From assembly GCA_020161395.1 (NCBI GenBank), contig JAIUOE010000004.1, forward strand, positions 366,085-430,084: DNA of 64,000 nt. The letters run 5' to 3'. Source of the DNA: Bacteroidota bacterium (lineage in GTDB: Bacteria > Bacteroidota > Ignavibacteria > Ignavibacteriales > Ignavibacteriaceae). Positions 54,073 through 63,600 of this stretch are shown here, piece by piece. Below the pieces are notes generated by a model that was not told where the DNA came from, searched no databases, and was given only the letters and a program-made list of their open reading frames with translations. The translations under genes were made by a program, and so were the position numbers. Within the stretch, counting starts at the first letter, position 1; the number at the start of each line of letters is the position of its first letter.

Positions 54073-54978
54073 TCATTCCCACAACTCCGGCTCAAGGTCT
54101 TTGCTGATTACCCTCAATGCGGGGAAATAGTTGCTCATTTGAGCGGGCATTTCCACTTTTACCTTTTCTTCGATGTAGTGGATAAGCTCGAGTGCATTCG
54201 CAGGTGCATTCCCGGCAGGATGGTTGTTAAAGATGACATACACTTCTCTCAACTCATGAAGTGACCGCTTAATGATCTGAGCGAGTTCTGCAATTTCACC
54301 CGATGAGTAGAGGTAGCGGTATCTTTCATTTTGAGCTTCATAACTTTGCAGTTTTCCAAAATTTGAGATCGACTTTAGCCATCCCTCCTCGTTTCTCCCG
54401 TGGAGACGGATATAAGCCCTTCTGTTCACTATATTGAAACGAAATGGCAAAGATTCTCCGATTTGTGGCTGGTCGATGCTTGCAGTAATAAGTCCCCACT
54501 CCCGGCAAAATTTAGCAGCATCATCACTGTCCCACGATTTGTGCCGCACTTCCAGAAATTTTTGATATCCACAAAACTCATCGTTCAGATTGATCAGATA
54601 GTTCGCCGTCACTTCATTGAAAGGAAAAGAATACGGGAATTGAATCAATAGACCTCCGAACCGCTCTCCCCTGACGAGAACATTCAGGACGCTCCGTACC
54701 GCATCAATATTTTGCTTCACATATTCCCGTTTGTGGGTAAAATCCTGATGAAGTTTTACCGTAAACAGGAAATCATCCTTCCTTTCAACTTTTTTTAACC
54801 ATTCGAGAGCCATACCGGGATGAGCATACTGATAGTATGTGGAGTTGATTTCTGCACAATTAAAATAACGGGAGTAAAAAGTGAGCTTGTTGAAATCAGA
54901 ACCCTGCTTTTGCGGATAAAACACGGGTGCCCAGTCTTTGTATGACCACCCGGCAGTTCCGATATTAAACTTTATCAT
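54073..54978 (-). CDS. DUF72 family protein (YecE-like)
   Basis: The 301-residue protein has the DUF72 hallmarks: NIGTAGWSYKDW at the N-terminus, LTFYSRYFNCAEINSTYYQY and FTVKLHQDFTHKRE. LLIQFPYSFPFN, FLEVRHKSWDSDDAAKFC and AYIRLHGRNEEGW follow. It has a TIM-barrel-like fold with conserved Glu and His residues, suggesting metal or phosphate binding. The function is not established for the family, although it is often found near DNA-repair genes. It lies between lexA (14 bp) and dinB (3 bp) and appears to be part of the LexA operon. Confidence 0.88.
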   Translation of the reverse strand: MIKFNIGTAGWSYKDWAPVFYPQKQGSDFNKLTFYSRYFNCAEINSTYYQYAHPGMALEWLKKVERKDDFLFTVKLHQDFTHKREYVKQNIDAVRSVLNVLVRGERFGGLLIQFPYSFPFNEVTANYLINLNDEFCGYQKFLEVRHKSWDSDDAAKFCREWGLITASIDQPQIGESLPFRFNIVNRRAYIRLHGRNEEGWLKSISNFGKLQSYEAQNERYRYLYSSGEIAELAQIIKRSLHELREVYVIFNNHPAGNAPANALELIHYIEEKVKVEMPAQMSNYFPALRVISKDLEPELWE

Positions 54979-54992
54979 CTCGGTCGCTTCCT

Positions 54993-55625
54993 TTAAGAAT
55001 AACGGTTTGGTTTGGCTTCCATACTCCGGTATATCCCCACCACCACTCCAACAATGTGGAAGTGGCGATACGACTCATCCACCGTGATCGGGAGAAACTC
55101 CGGATTCTCGGATACCAGTTCAATGGTTTTCCCTTTTTTGAAGTATCGCTTCACAACCGCACCGTCATCGAGCACAGCCGCAACAATCTGACCATTTACG
55201 GGTTCCACATTCGGATTCACAATAATCACATCACCGTTGAAGATATAGGCATCCTTAAGACTCTGTCCCTTCACCTTCAGAAGGAACGACTCCCTTGGTA
55301 TTTTTATCATATTCGGCAGATCAACCGTATCTATTGCTCCGGGATAGATTGTAACGGGACTTCCCGCAGCAGCCTCACCGATTATCGGCCGGGTTACGAA
55401 CATGTTTTCATCGAGTTTCAGTTCGATTCCCCTTGCTGTTTTTTCATCCCTTTGGATGAGTCCCTTTTTCTCCAGTGCCTGAAGGTGCTCCCGCACAGTT
55501 GACCGGTTTTTATAGCCGAATTTTTCCGCTATCTCGGATAAAGAGGGGGGCCACCCTTTTTCATCACGAAAATCTATGATGAACTGGAGTATCTTCTGTT
55601 GCGTTTCCGTTAAATTTCTTGTCAT
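54993..55625 (-). CDS. lexA: LexA repressor, SOS regulator
   Basis: The 210-residue protein has an N-terminal winged helix (LTETQQKILQFIIDFRDEKGWPPSLSEIAEKFG, with recognition helix near residues 40-50) and a LexA self-cleavage domain. The cleavage bond is Ala87-Gly88 in EAAAGSPV. The catalytic serine is Ser122 in KGQSLKDA (usually GxSM), and the lysine is Lys159 in GAVVKR. Spacing matches E. coli LexA shifted by three. It represses DNA-damage genes until RecA filaments trigger self-cleavage. Its own operator candidate is at 55658-55671, 33 bp upstream of the start, implying autoregulation of the lexA-DUF72-dinB transcript. Confidence 0.93.
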   Translation of the reverse strand: MTRNLTETQQKILQFIIDFRDEKGWPPSLSEIAEKFGYKNRSTVREHLQALEKKGLIQRDEKTARGIELKLDENMFVTRPIIGEAAAGSPVTIYPGAIDTVDLPNMIKIPRESFLLKVKGQSLKDAYIFNGDVIIVNPNVEPVNGQIVAAVLDDGAVVKRYFKKGKTIELVSENPEFLPITVDESYRHFHIVGVVVGIYRSMEAKPNRYS

Positions 55626-55657
55626 CTCTCATTCCGGGTGTTTGTTTTCCAAAATAC

Positions 55658-55671
55658 CATACATTTGTATG
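55658..55671. promoter_or_regulatory. Palindromic LexA operator candidate
   Basis: The 14-bp palindrome catacatttgtatg (half-sites cataca and tgtatg around TT) lies 33 bp upstream of the lexA start. On the minus strand it directly abuts a TATTTTG promoter-like element (55656-55650), so binding there would block RNA polymerase. Recognition by LexA is inferred from position and symmetry. Confidence 0.65.
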
Positions 55672-55831
55672 GGTAATTTAACAGGTATTAATGACAAAGT
55701 CAAGGGAAATGTTTGCAAACTAAAAATTTTTTTTTGATTTCATCCATGCAGTTTGAGAGAGTTGAAGGGATGGAATGAGTCAAAAGTGTTAATTTTAGGC
55801 TTTCAATCACACAAAATTAAAGGACGATATT

Positions 55832-57316
55832 TTGAACCGTTTATTCTTCTGTTTTCTGCTTCTCACGGCTCTTTTACTGCCCCAGAAAATTACAACCCCT
55901 TTGGAAGAATCAAATTTTAAAAAGCTGACATCACATGCCCAGGTTCTTGATTTTATTGGCAAACTTCCAAAAACAAAAGCTCCTTTTGTAACAGAAACGA
56001 TAGCAGTCTCTGCAAAAGGAAGGGAAATTCCCGTTCTGAAATTTTCTCTAAAAGAATTTGGTACCGACCCTGCCAAGCTCAAAGTTTTACTGTTTGCCCA
56101 ACAGCATGGTGATGAACCCTCCGGTAAGGAAGGGGCTCTTATGCTGATCCGCGACCTGGTTTCGGGAGACCTCTCCCCGCTCCTTGAAAAACTTGATATA
56201 GCCATTGTACCCATGATGAACCCCGACGGGAATGAGGGCAACAGAAGAAGAAACGGAAATGGTGCCGACCTGAACCGTGATCACCTGCTCTTATTACAGC
56301 CTGAAAATCAGGGATTGCACAACTTCTACAATCGTTACAATTTTGATGTCTCGATGGATGTGCATGAGTATTCCCCCTATTCTGAAAGCTGGATGGAAAC
56401 AGGTTACATAAAAAATTCCGATGTCACCGCCGGAAGATTGACCAACATAAACACACCCGAAGCACTTCGAAATTTCTCTGAAAATGAGTATCTCCCCTTC
56501 CTGGCAAAATATGTAAGAAGTGCCGGTTTTTCGTACGCTGAATATACTCCCGGCGGTCCCCCGGAAAAGGAATATATCAGACACAGCACCTACGACATAA
56601 ATGACGGCAGACAGGGTTTTGGATCGCTGGGTACGCTGTCCTTTATCCAGGAAGGGAAAAACGGCGTTGATTCGGTTGAGAACATCAAAACAAGGTCAAA
56701 CTCGCAAAAAACCGGTATGACTGCATATCTGAAATTTATGTTCGATAATGCAGGAAAAATCAAGGAAATGGTGCAGGTCGAGAAAAAGAAAATCGTGGAG
56801 GGATCACCTGAAAAAGTTGCAATTCAAATGATACACACCGGAAACGGTAAAAAACTTGAGATGCACCTTCTCACCATGGCAACCGGAAAAGACACTGTTG
56901 TTTTTGTGAACGACTATCGTCCCGTTGTCAAATCGGTTTTTGATGTGGTGAAACCGGCAGGCTACCTTATTCCCGCTGACGACAAAGAGCTTGTAAACTG
57001 GGCTAACCGGCATAAATTTATTATGACAAAATATTCACCCGATAAATCCGATCGTATCGAGGAGTATATGATTACAAAGATTGATTCGATGGATTTTGAA
57101 GGAGATATAGTAATTAATCCCGGTTATTCAACTGCCACACTCACTTCAAAGGAACTGAAAGGCGATTATTACCTCATCACAACCCGGCAGTCGGGTGGAA
57201 ATGTAGTTGTACAGGCTCTTGAACCAAAAAGTATCATCGGGCTTGCCACTTACAAATACTTTGATTATCTCATAAAAGCAGGAACAAAATATCCTGTACT
57301 CAGGCTTGTGAAATAA
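55832..57316 (+). CDS. Secreted M14 family zinc carboxypeptidase
   Basis: The 494-residue protein has a short signal peptide (NRLFFCFLLLTALLLPQ). The M14 catalytic domain shows the first zinc ligands H-x-x-E in QQHGDEPSGKEG. MNPDGNEGNRRRNGNGADLNRDH matches the substrate-binding Arg/Asn region. DVSMDVHEYSPYSESW carries the third ligand. The catalytic glutamate is expected in the second half (SFIQEGKNGVDS is a candidate). A further C-terminal domain of about 170 residues is unassigned. The start is TTG at 55832, with AAAGGA before it. Family members trim C-terminal residues from peptides or peptidoglycan. The product is probably secreted or periplasmic. Confidence 0.85.
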   Translation: MNRLFFCFLLLTALLLPQKITTPLEESNFKKLTSHAQVLDFIGKLPKTKAPFVTETIAVSAKGREIPVLKFSLKEFGTDPAKLKVLLFAQQHGDEPSGKEGALMLIRDLVSGDLSPLLEKLDIAIVPMMNPDGNEGNRRRNGNGADLNRDHLLLLQPENQGLHNFYNRYNFDVSMDVHEYSPYSESWMETGYIKNSDVTAGRLTNINTPEALRNFSENEYLPFLAKYVRSAGFSYAEYTPGGPPEKEYIRHSTYDINDGRQGFGSLGTLSFIQEGKNGVDSVENIKTRSNSQKTGMTAYLKFMFDNAGKIKEMVQVEKKKIVEGSPEKVAIQMIHTGNGKKLEMHLLTMATGKDTVVFVNDYRPVVKSVFDVVKPAGYLIPADDKELVNWANRHKFIMTKYSPDKSDRIEEYMITKIDSMDFEGDIVINPGYSTATLTSKELKGDYYLITTRQSGGNVVVQALEPKSIIGLATYKYFDYLIKAGTKYPVLRLVK

Positions 57317-57329
57317 ACCCGTAGAATAA

Positions 57330-57371
57330 AAAACCGGGATTCAGTTTTGTTAGAGACTGTATCCCGGTTTT
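57330..57371 (+). terminator. Intrinsic terminator after the M14 carboxypeptidase
   Basis: An 11-bp stem (aaaaccgggat / atcccggtttt) with a 20-nt loop is followed by TCTTT, 14 bp after the stop codon. Confidence 0.75.
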
Positions 57372-57515
57372 CTTTAAAAGACTTCGGCTTACAGTAATAA
57401 TCGGTGGCAAAGATCAAATAGGATTAGTCTTGGAATCAAAAAAGTCCGGGAAATAACATCAAACTTTTTGCCTGACCTGCATTACACTAATTTTTCAGAT
57501 GAACCGATTAAATAA

Positions 57516-57542
57516 AAGGCTGCACCCTACAGAGACAGCCTT
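57516..57542 (-). terminator. Terminator of the 1310-residue type IX cargo gene
   Basis: A 7-bp stem (aaggctg / cagcctt) with a 13-nt loop is followed, on the minus strand, by TTATTT. It lies 59 bp beyond the stop at 57601. A second copy of the same hairpin occupies the equivalent place after the paralogue at 63520. Confidence 0.6.
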
Positions 57543-57600
57543 ATAAATTAGTTGTTGTTTTTGGTTTTCGACCCCCGAATGAATTTCCCGAGAATCGGGA

Positions 57601-60600
57601 CTACTTCAAGAGCAAAGCTTTCATCGTTTTGGAATAAGTTGTCTTACTCTCAAGCGATTGCGCTGTCAAACGGAAAATGTAAACTCCTGAAGAGAGTTTT
57701 GTTCCGTTGAATCTCTTCTCATACAAGCCTTTTTCCATTTCACCGCTTATGAGTTCTTCAACCTTTTGTCCTGCAATGTTGTAAACAGTCAGCGTTACAC
57801 TGCTCTTCTCCTTGAGGGAGAATTTTATAACTGTTTCGGGGTTGAAGGGATTGGGGTAGTTGTTAAAAAGCTGATATTCATGCACCATTTCAGTGACAGA
57901 ATTAGTTATCCCCTTAGGAAGACCCAATGATACTGAATTTATTGGATGAAATGCGACCGAGTCTGCAAGACGGGAATTCAAGTCTTTCAGATAGACAGAT
58001 TCGGGATATTTACTCTCAAGTCTGTTTCTTGTTATTTTAGCTCCCTTTACATCACCAAGATTTCCAAACTGGTACAGTGATTTTTTGTAAAGAGCGTATG
58101 ATTCAGGAAGTTTCCCTGCATACTCGGAACAGATACTGTCATAAATGGCTACATCGCCATTCATTAGATCAAAAGCTGAAATGGCAAGCATTCCTTTTGC
58201 TATCGAGCCTTTAGTCGCTTTGTTTCCATTCAATATATATTCTTTGTAACTTGAAATCTCTTCAGGAGTAAAGGTCTGCCTTAAAACCAGAAGAGCCATT
58301 GGAGAAAGAGGATCATCACCGTTCTGCTCAAGAATGTCAATACATAACTTCCTTGCTTGGTTTAATCTGTTCGAACGAATGTGATTTCTTGCAGTTTCCA
58401 GCTTTTCACGAACAGTGGTTCCTTCTCCATTTGACATCCCTTTTATCGCTGCAAGTTCTTCGTTTTTGCCATCACCTGACAAAGGATTATCCGGAACATA
58501 AGTAAATGATGGTTCATCAAGGACTGATGCACCACCCCATGCATTTATCATTTTTGAGGATGTGTTTGCCCAATAGTTGTCTTGAACTCTGACATAAGCC
58601 TCATTTTCCGCTTCAATGTTCTGATCAATGCTGAGGAAAGTATTATATGCACCTATCGGATCGTTTCCATCCTGACCAAGATAAAGATCGGAGTATGTTG
58701 TGTATAATCCGATGAAATTGTTCTGAAGGAAGAGATTAGCACCGGGTGCATCATATTTCTCATTGACAAAACAATAATCAAACCATAAACCCGTTTCACA
58801 CCCTGTAATATTAAAATTACTCATGGTGATCCATGAATCGTTGGCACTTAGTCCACGCCTGTAACACTGACTTAAAGATATATTGTCGAGACGGGCAAAT
58901 CGGGCTGATTGGTTTTCCAAGAGTATGCCATAATAACATGTCTCAAACTGTGTGTTTTCAACAACAAAGTTTTGTGCATTATATGATTTGAGACCATATT
59001 TTGCATTTTTGATTAAAGCCTTGTCAATCATTATTTGTGCATTGGAAGCAATTATCCCATTCTCACCATACCAGCTCGCGGTACCAAAATTCAAAACACA
59101 GGGATTAGTCGCTGAACCGATTACATAAAGGTATGTATTGTTTACATTTATCTTTGAACTGTTTTCGATCGTCACATCCGCACCAGAGTCTATTGTAAGG
59201 ATATATGGAGAATTTATCACAACATTACCTTTTATTATTGTATTACTCGCAACTGTTTCATCTCCAACCAATTCTCCTCCGGCTACGATAGTCGGTTCTA
59301 TTTTGAAAAGTGTGCCATCACCAGGTCTTAAGAATACAACAACTTCAGCCTCCGCTTTTGTGTAGTAGATACGACCGGTTTTTAAGTCAGTAAATTTGAG
59401 ATTACTTCTTCCCTGAAATATCCCGTAATTCACTTCCATAGCAACATAACGGCTGGATTCTTCATTGATATTGTTGCATCTTTTGTTTACAACATATAAA
59501 TATTTCGCATTTGGATTGTAACCTGTTGAATGATATTCTTCAAAATATCCTGTTTCAACCATCGGTGTTGCGTCCGCTTGAGTGAAATTGGAATCCAAAG
59601 CTGTAGAAACAGAATTAATCCAGTCAATCGTACTTGTCTCTGTTCTGTTCCAACCTTTTGCATCAATCCATCTTAATTTTAGAAGAACAGAATCAATAAG
59701 TGCTGTCGATGCGATAAAATCCCTGACTGCATAAAACCTGTGATTGGGGATTTGGTTGTTAGCAGGGTTTTGGACCAGTCCGGTGCCCGAATTACTTGAA
59801 TCATAAACCGCTGCTGAATCATCAAACAATCCGAATGTATTCCAGGAGGGATTAGCTGTATCAAGAGTAGAAGCAGCTCTTGTCGGTACCATGTAATACA
59901 TGAACCCTTTGGCACCATAAGCAAGAGAGAGATTACCCTGAGCAAATATTTCATCATAAGTTGGAGCTCGTCTCGAATGAAGTCCGGGAACAGTGTATGC
60001 AGAATTATCATCTCCTACAACATATTGCTCCGAATGGACTCCCAAAGTCATAACTAAAGGTATATCGTCTGTTTCATCAGTGTTATATCTTTGTGCACCC
60101 AATTGTGCTGATCTTAGCCCTGAGAACTGATATGGACCTGTGCCACCATCATTGAAATTGCGATAATTAACTAAGGTGTTTAACATTGCTTGTACATCGT
60201 CTTGCGAATAAGTTGTCCCGGACCCTATCGGATACAGATTATAAAGAAGATAATTCTTTAATCTGTTTTCTGAAGGAGCTGCCCACTTAATGTCAAAATG
60301 ATGGAAATAACCCGGAACTGCTCCTGTCGCACCATTTATTTCAAGGTTGTTATTCGATGTAGCCTTTGAAAACACTTCCGCTTGCAGATCTTTTCTGTAT
60401 TCTGCAGAAAGTTGGAAGGGTTCATCAAAGTAAAAACTTTGGAACCTGGCAGCGTCAGTTACATTTGCAGGATATATAGTTTCGAGTTCGGTTAAAATTG
60501 AATCCATAAGTACCGGGCCCGTGGTGTTAACATACAATCTCCCAAATTCCTCGCTGACAAAAGTAATTTTGTCAATATAGACTGTGAGATTGCCACTCCA

Positions 60601-61533
60601 ATAAATATGAAACGCAAGATTCAAGTCTTGTGAAACACTAAAAGAATTTGTTTCAATCCAATAATAGTCACTACTCTCGGGTAACTGATTATTTTTGAAG
60701 CTTTGAGATAATCCCACAGACTCTAGTGGTATCACTTCGGGTTCAGTAAAAAAATCCCTTCTTCGTTCTATCTGCGGTTGATTTTGTAAGCTTGTACTCA
60801 AAGGACCTGTATAAACGCCAATACCGTCCCTTTCTTTGGTTGTATCATTATCAGCTATTCGCAGGTAAATCCTCATCTTGTATTTCAGACGGGGATCAGC
60901 CACCTGCATCCATGGGATCATACCCCACAACATTACCCCCTCATCATGTGTGCCGTACTGACATCTGCGTGATTGATGGTCTCCTGATGCAGTATTTTCA
61001 TTTATATTTTGCCCGGTTGTCTCCAAATATGCGGGCTTGTATTCATCTCGCATACCCCAGTAACAAGTTGCATTGGAACCGGCAACCGTAAACCCAAAGT
61101 TTTCACCCGGGGCAATCGTTGGGGCAGTTGTCCCTCCAAATTCAAGAGGATATTTTGAGTGAATATGCCCGAGAGCTCTCATAAATTCGGCGGGTTTGAA
61201 ATACCTTGGTACAGGTAATGATGGGTCATGTTTCCAGGCAAAACCCATATCATTTAATAGAAAGGTATTATTTGAATCAGTGATACTCAGATTGTACAAA
61301 CCCTCCGTAACAAGGTTTGTTAGTCCGAGTTCTCTGAGTTTATCAAAATACCACCCTTTCGCCTGATAATTGGTTATCAAACTATCGGAGTTTCCTCCTC
61401 TTGGGTGGTGCAAGGCGTTAACGACAAAGTCGAAAAAGCCTGTATGCATCATGTAATCGATGCCGGGGCGAGGTCTGTTCTGTCCTAAGAACATCCCTGA
61501 TAAGAGAATTATTAATAATGCAGCTTTTTTCAT
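57601..61533 (-). CDS. Type IX-secreted beta-helix protein with C-terminal sorting domain
   Basis: The 1310-residue protein has a signal peptide (KKAALLIILLSGMFLG, ending near FLGQ) and an N-terminal catalytic-like region of about 700 residues that I do not recognise (GIDYMMHTGFFDFVV at the start). A right-handed beta-helix follows (about 760-1010, with DVTIENSSKINVNN and NGIIASNAQIMIDKALIKNA-type rungs). A helical, TPR-like stretch comes next (1045-1190). A type IX sorting domain starts at NNYPNPFNPETVIKFSLKE and ends in MKALLLK. The sorting domain directs export through SprA and probably surface anchoring. It may be a polysaccharide-degrading or adhesive protein, but no active site is identified. 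The adjacent paralogue shares its 3' end. Confidence 0.8.
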   Translation of the reverse strand: MKKAALLIILLSGMFLGQNRPRPGIDYMMHTGFFDFVVNALHHPRGGNSDSLITNYQAKGWYFDKLRELGLTNLVTEGLYNLSITDSNNTFLLNDMGFAWKHDPSLPVPRYFKPAEFMRALGHIHSKYPLEFGGTTAPTIAPGENFGFTVAGSNATCYWGMRDEYKPAYLETTGQNINENTASGDHQSRRCQYGTHDEGVMLWGMIPWMQVADPRLKYKMRIYLRIADNDTTKERDGIGVYTGPLSTSLQNQPQIERRRDFFTEPEVIPLESVGLSQSFKNNQLPESSDYYWIETNSFSVSQDLNLAFHIYWSGNLTVYIDKITFVSEEFGRLYVNTTGPVLMDSILTELETIYPANVTDAARFQSFYFDEPFQLSAEYRKDLQAEVFSKATSNNNLEINGATGAVPGYFHHFDIKWAAPSENRLKNYLLYNLYPIGSGTTYSQDDVQAMLNTLVNYRNFNDGGTGPYQFSGLRSAQLGAQRYNTDETDDIPLVMTLGVHSEQYVVGDDNSAYTVPGLHSRRAPTYDEIFAQGNLSLAYGAKGFMYYMVPTRAASTLDTANPSWNTFGLFDDSAAVYDSSNSGTGLVQNPANNQIPNHRFYAVRDFIASTALIDSVLLKLRWIDAKGWNRTETSTIDWINSVSTALDSNFTQADATPMVETGYFEEYHSTGYNPNAKYLYVVNKRCNNINEESSRYVAMEVNYGIFQGRSNLKFTDLKTGRIYYTKAEAEVVVFLRPGDGTLFKIEPTIVAGGELVGDETVASNTIIKGNVVINSPYILTIDSGADVTIENSSKINVNNTYLYVIGSATNPCVLNFGTASWYGENGIIASNAQIMIDKALIKNAKYGLKSYNAQNFVVENTQFETCYYGILLENQSARFARLDNISLSQCYRRGLSANDSWITMSNFNITGCETGLWFDYCFVNEKYDAPGANLFLQNNFIGLYTTYSDLYLGQDGNDPIGAYNTFLSIDQNIEAENEAYVRVQDNYWANTSSKMINAWGGASVLDEPSFTYVPDNPLSGDGKNEELAAIKGMSNGEGTTVREKLETARNHIRSNRLNQARKLCIDILEQNGDDPLSPMALLVLRQTFTPEEISSYKEYILNGNKATKGSIAKGMLAISAFDLMNGDVAIYDSICSEYAGKLPESYALYKKSLYQFGNLGDVKGAKITRNRLESKYPESVYLKDLNSRLADSVAFHPINSVSLGLPKGITNSVTEMVHEYQLFNNYPNPFNPETVIKFSLKEKSSVTLTVYNIAGQKVEELISGEMEKGLYEKRFNGTKLSSGVYIFRLTAQSLESKTTYSKTMKALLLK

Positions 61534-61569
61534 AGCGCATCCCTTTGTTTTGTTGTGCTTTTGTTTTTT

Positions 61570-63168
61570 TTACTTCATATATTGAAGTTTCAAACTTTTG
61601 GATAGAGTTTTATCACCTTGTTTAAGTTCAAGGGTTAAAATATAAACCCCACTGGAAATTGTGAGCCTTGACAGATCAATTAATTCAGTATGTTCCCCTT
61701 TTTCCTTCTGGAAGATGGTCTTATATATACTCTGACCGGTGATATCGTGTAGTTCAATCGTCAATTCGCCATCAAATGGTAAGTGGCAGGAGACATTTGT
61801 TACAGTTTTTACAGGGTTTGGGGAGAGACCAAGTATCAGCCCTGAATCCAGGTCATTCTTAATTCCATTTTCTTTAATTCCATTTGGAATATCACTACCT
61901 GAAATTATGTAAAGATTACCGGGTGGGATGCTTGTATGGTCGGTATAACCATTCTCAGCAATACAAAAATCATCAATCCCGTCACCATTTACATCCCCTA
62001 CTCTTCCACCAAAATTGAGGTTGTAATAAGATGATGATGTACCATAAGCTCTTCTCTTCTCTGCCCACATTGGGCTTCCACCGAGATATAAAAACATACT
62101 TGAGTAAGGTATGTGACGGATGAAATCGTTATACAAGTCATTGTTTACATTTCCCGGTGAAAAGCCATCATTCCAAATTGACCACTCTGTGTTCAAACCG
62201 TACTCCGGGGTTATGTTTGGAGGTCTGGAACCAAAAGACATTACTTCTGTAAACCAATAAGGATGTGTTCCCTGATTCGCAAATACCAGTTCCCCCTTGC
62301 CGTCGTTGTTGAGGTCTTGAACAATGTACATATGATCTACATATTGCATGGTATCTGTGAATTCATAGTAATTACTGAAGTTAAATTCGTTATTACCGTA
62401 AATGAACCATCTTTTTCTTTCTGGGTAACTTGCCGGGGCATAATTTTTATATAAATCAATTGAAATATCGTCTTTCCCATCCCCGTCTAAATCGGCAACA
62501 TAAAATGTAAGACCAAATTGATAGGATGTATCAGGATACAGCAACAAAGTATTGTAATCCCTTATAGTCAACAATGTATTTGTTTCACAAATTGTATATC
62601 TTCTATGTTGTTCGGAAGAACCGGGGAATCTCAGAGCATCTCTGAAAACAAATTCCTCATATCCATCACCATTAAAATCAATTGGCCAACTCTTTCCATA
62701 CATATCTAGATAGATTACAGTGCTGTCATGATATGTGAATGTATAGTCAGGAATTGAATCAAGCCCTGGACCTCCAAAATAGATATCAATGACAGGTGGT
62801 TTTTGTGTTCCATATCTTTGCACAATAAAATCACGGTATCCGTCCCGGTTTACATCACATCCTGTGGTACCCTTCGGTGAAAAATTGGGTATCACAAAAG
62901 CAGGGATTGTGCTCACGGGGTTTCCGCCGTAAAAAAAGCTCAACTTTCCACCTGCACCAGTAGCATTATCCATTTCTGTAATAAAAAAATCATCACAGCC
63001 GTCGTTGTTCTGGTCACCCAGATAAACTATCGATTCAGGCCAGTACCAGGCTCTTTTAATGAATAGATTTGTATCAAACTGGGCATTAATCTCTGTTGTG
63101 CAAACAACTAAAAGAAGTAGAACCGAAAACGAGACTAATCGGAAGGGATTATGTGTTAGCTTAGACAT
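61570..63168 (-). CDS. FG-GAP (integrin-like) repeat protein with C-terminal sorting domain
   Basis: The 532-residue protein has a signal peptide (LVSFSVLLLLVVCTTEINAQ). At least seven calcium-binding FG-GAP-type repeats follow, read from their DxNxDGxxD loops (for example DQNNDGCDD, DVNRDGYRD, DFNGDGYEE, DLDGDGKDD, DLNNDGKGE and DVNGDGIDD). They fold as a beta-propeller. The C-terminus carries a sorting-type domain (LSPNPVKTVTNVSCHLP, ending KSLKLQYMK), divergent from those of its neighbours. It is therefore a likely type IX-secreted surface protein. The target is unknown. It lies 36 bp upstream of the 1310-residue gene and may be cotranscribed. Confidence 0.85.
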   Translation of the reverse strand: MSKLTHNPFRLVSFSVLLLLVVCTTEINAQFDTNLFIKRAWYWPESIVYLGDQNNDGCDDFFITEMDNATGAGGKLSFFYGGNPVSTIPAFVIPNFSPKGTTGCDVNRDGYRDFIVQRYGTQKPPVIDIYFGGPGLDSIPDYTFTYHDSTVIYLDMYGKSWPIDFNGDGYEEFVFRDALRFPGSSEQHRRYTICETNTLLTIRDYNTLLLYPDTSYQFGLTFYVADLDGDGKDDISIDLYKNYAPASYPERKRWFIYGNNEFNFSNYYEFTDTMQYVDHMYIVQDLNNDGKGELVFANQGTHPYWFTEVMSFGSRPPNITPEYGLNTEWSIWNDGFSPGNVNNDLYNDFIRHIPYSSMFLYLGGSPMWAEKRRAYGTSSSYYNLNFGGRVGDVNGDGIDDFCIAENGYTDHTSIPPGNLYIISGSDIPNGIKENGIKNDLDSGLILGLSPNPVKTVTNVSCHLPFDGELTIELHDITGQSIYKTIFQKEKGEHTELIDLSRLTISSGVYILTLELKQGDKTLSKSLKLQYMK

Positions 63169-63600
63169 AGAATTTCCTCACACAAAGTTTGTGTTGATGG
63201 ATTAAAAAATAGATATTTAGAATGAAAAGTTTCCGGAAGGCACAGAAAAATTGGGGGACCCGTAAAACCGGGATAGGAGATAAAAAGAGAAGACAGAAAG
63301 TTACCAAACCAAAACTGAAGTATGGTCTGTTTCCCGGCAGAAGACAAAAATGTTTCCCAAGTGTTGATAATAAGCCCGGCATGGAAAACAATAAACAACA
63401 ATCCCATTTGAGTAAACCTGCGAATGATTACTTTTTTCTTTATAAATCTACTTATTTTTCAAATTCCGTGCAAGAAATATTTTCCTATTATTGAAATTTA
63501 TTTCAAAAAAGATTTATAGAAGGCTGCCCCTCTCGAGACAGCCTTATTAATTTAACATTCTGGTGCGGGCTTTTCAGCCATCAACCTTCATTCCTCAGCC
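63169..63600. other. 432-bp intergenic region between two cargo genes
   Basis: AT-rich, with no supported gene. A 90-residue plus-strand reading frame at 63222-63494 is very Lys/Gln-rich, has no ribosome site and resembles no protein. The region carries the terminator hairpin of the right-hand gene (63520-63545) and, near 63580-63600, a few tcagcc words like those at 52876-52925. Confidence 0.6.
63520..63545 (-). terminator. Terminator of the partial type IX cargo gene
   Basis: Hairpin aaggctg / cagcctt with a 12-nt loop containing ccctctcgaga, 56 bp beyond the stop at 63601. It matches the hairpin at 57516-57542 in stem sequence and position relative to the gene. Confidence 0.6.

Noticed and set aside
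55056..55502. Plus-strand 148-residue frame opposite lexA
   Set aside because: It is antisense to conserved LexA residues and is rich in Arg, His and Leu with no recognisable motif.
63222..63494. Plus-strand 90-residue frame between the FG-GAP gene and the partial cargo gene
   Set aside because: Strongly Lys/Gln-biased, no Shine-Dalgarno site, no similarity recognised, and it lies in intergenic AT-rich DNA.
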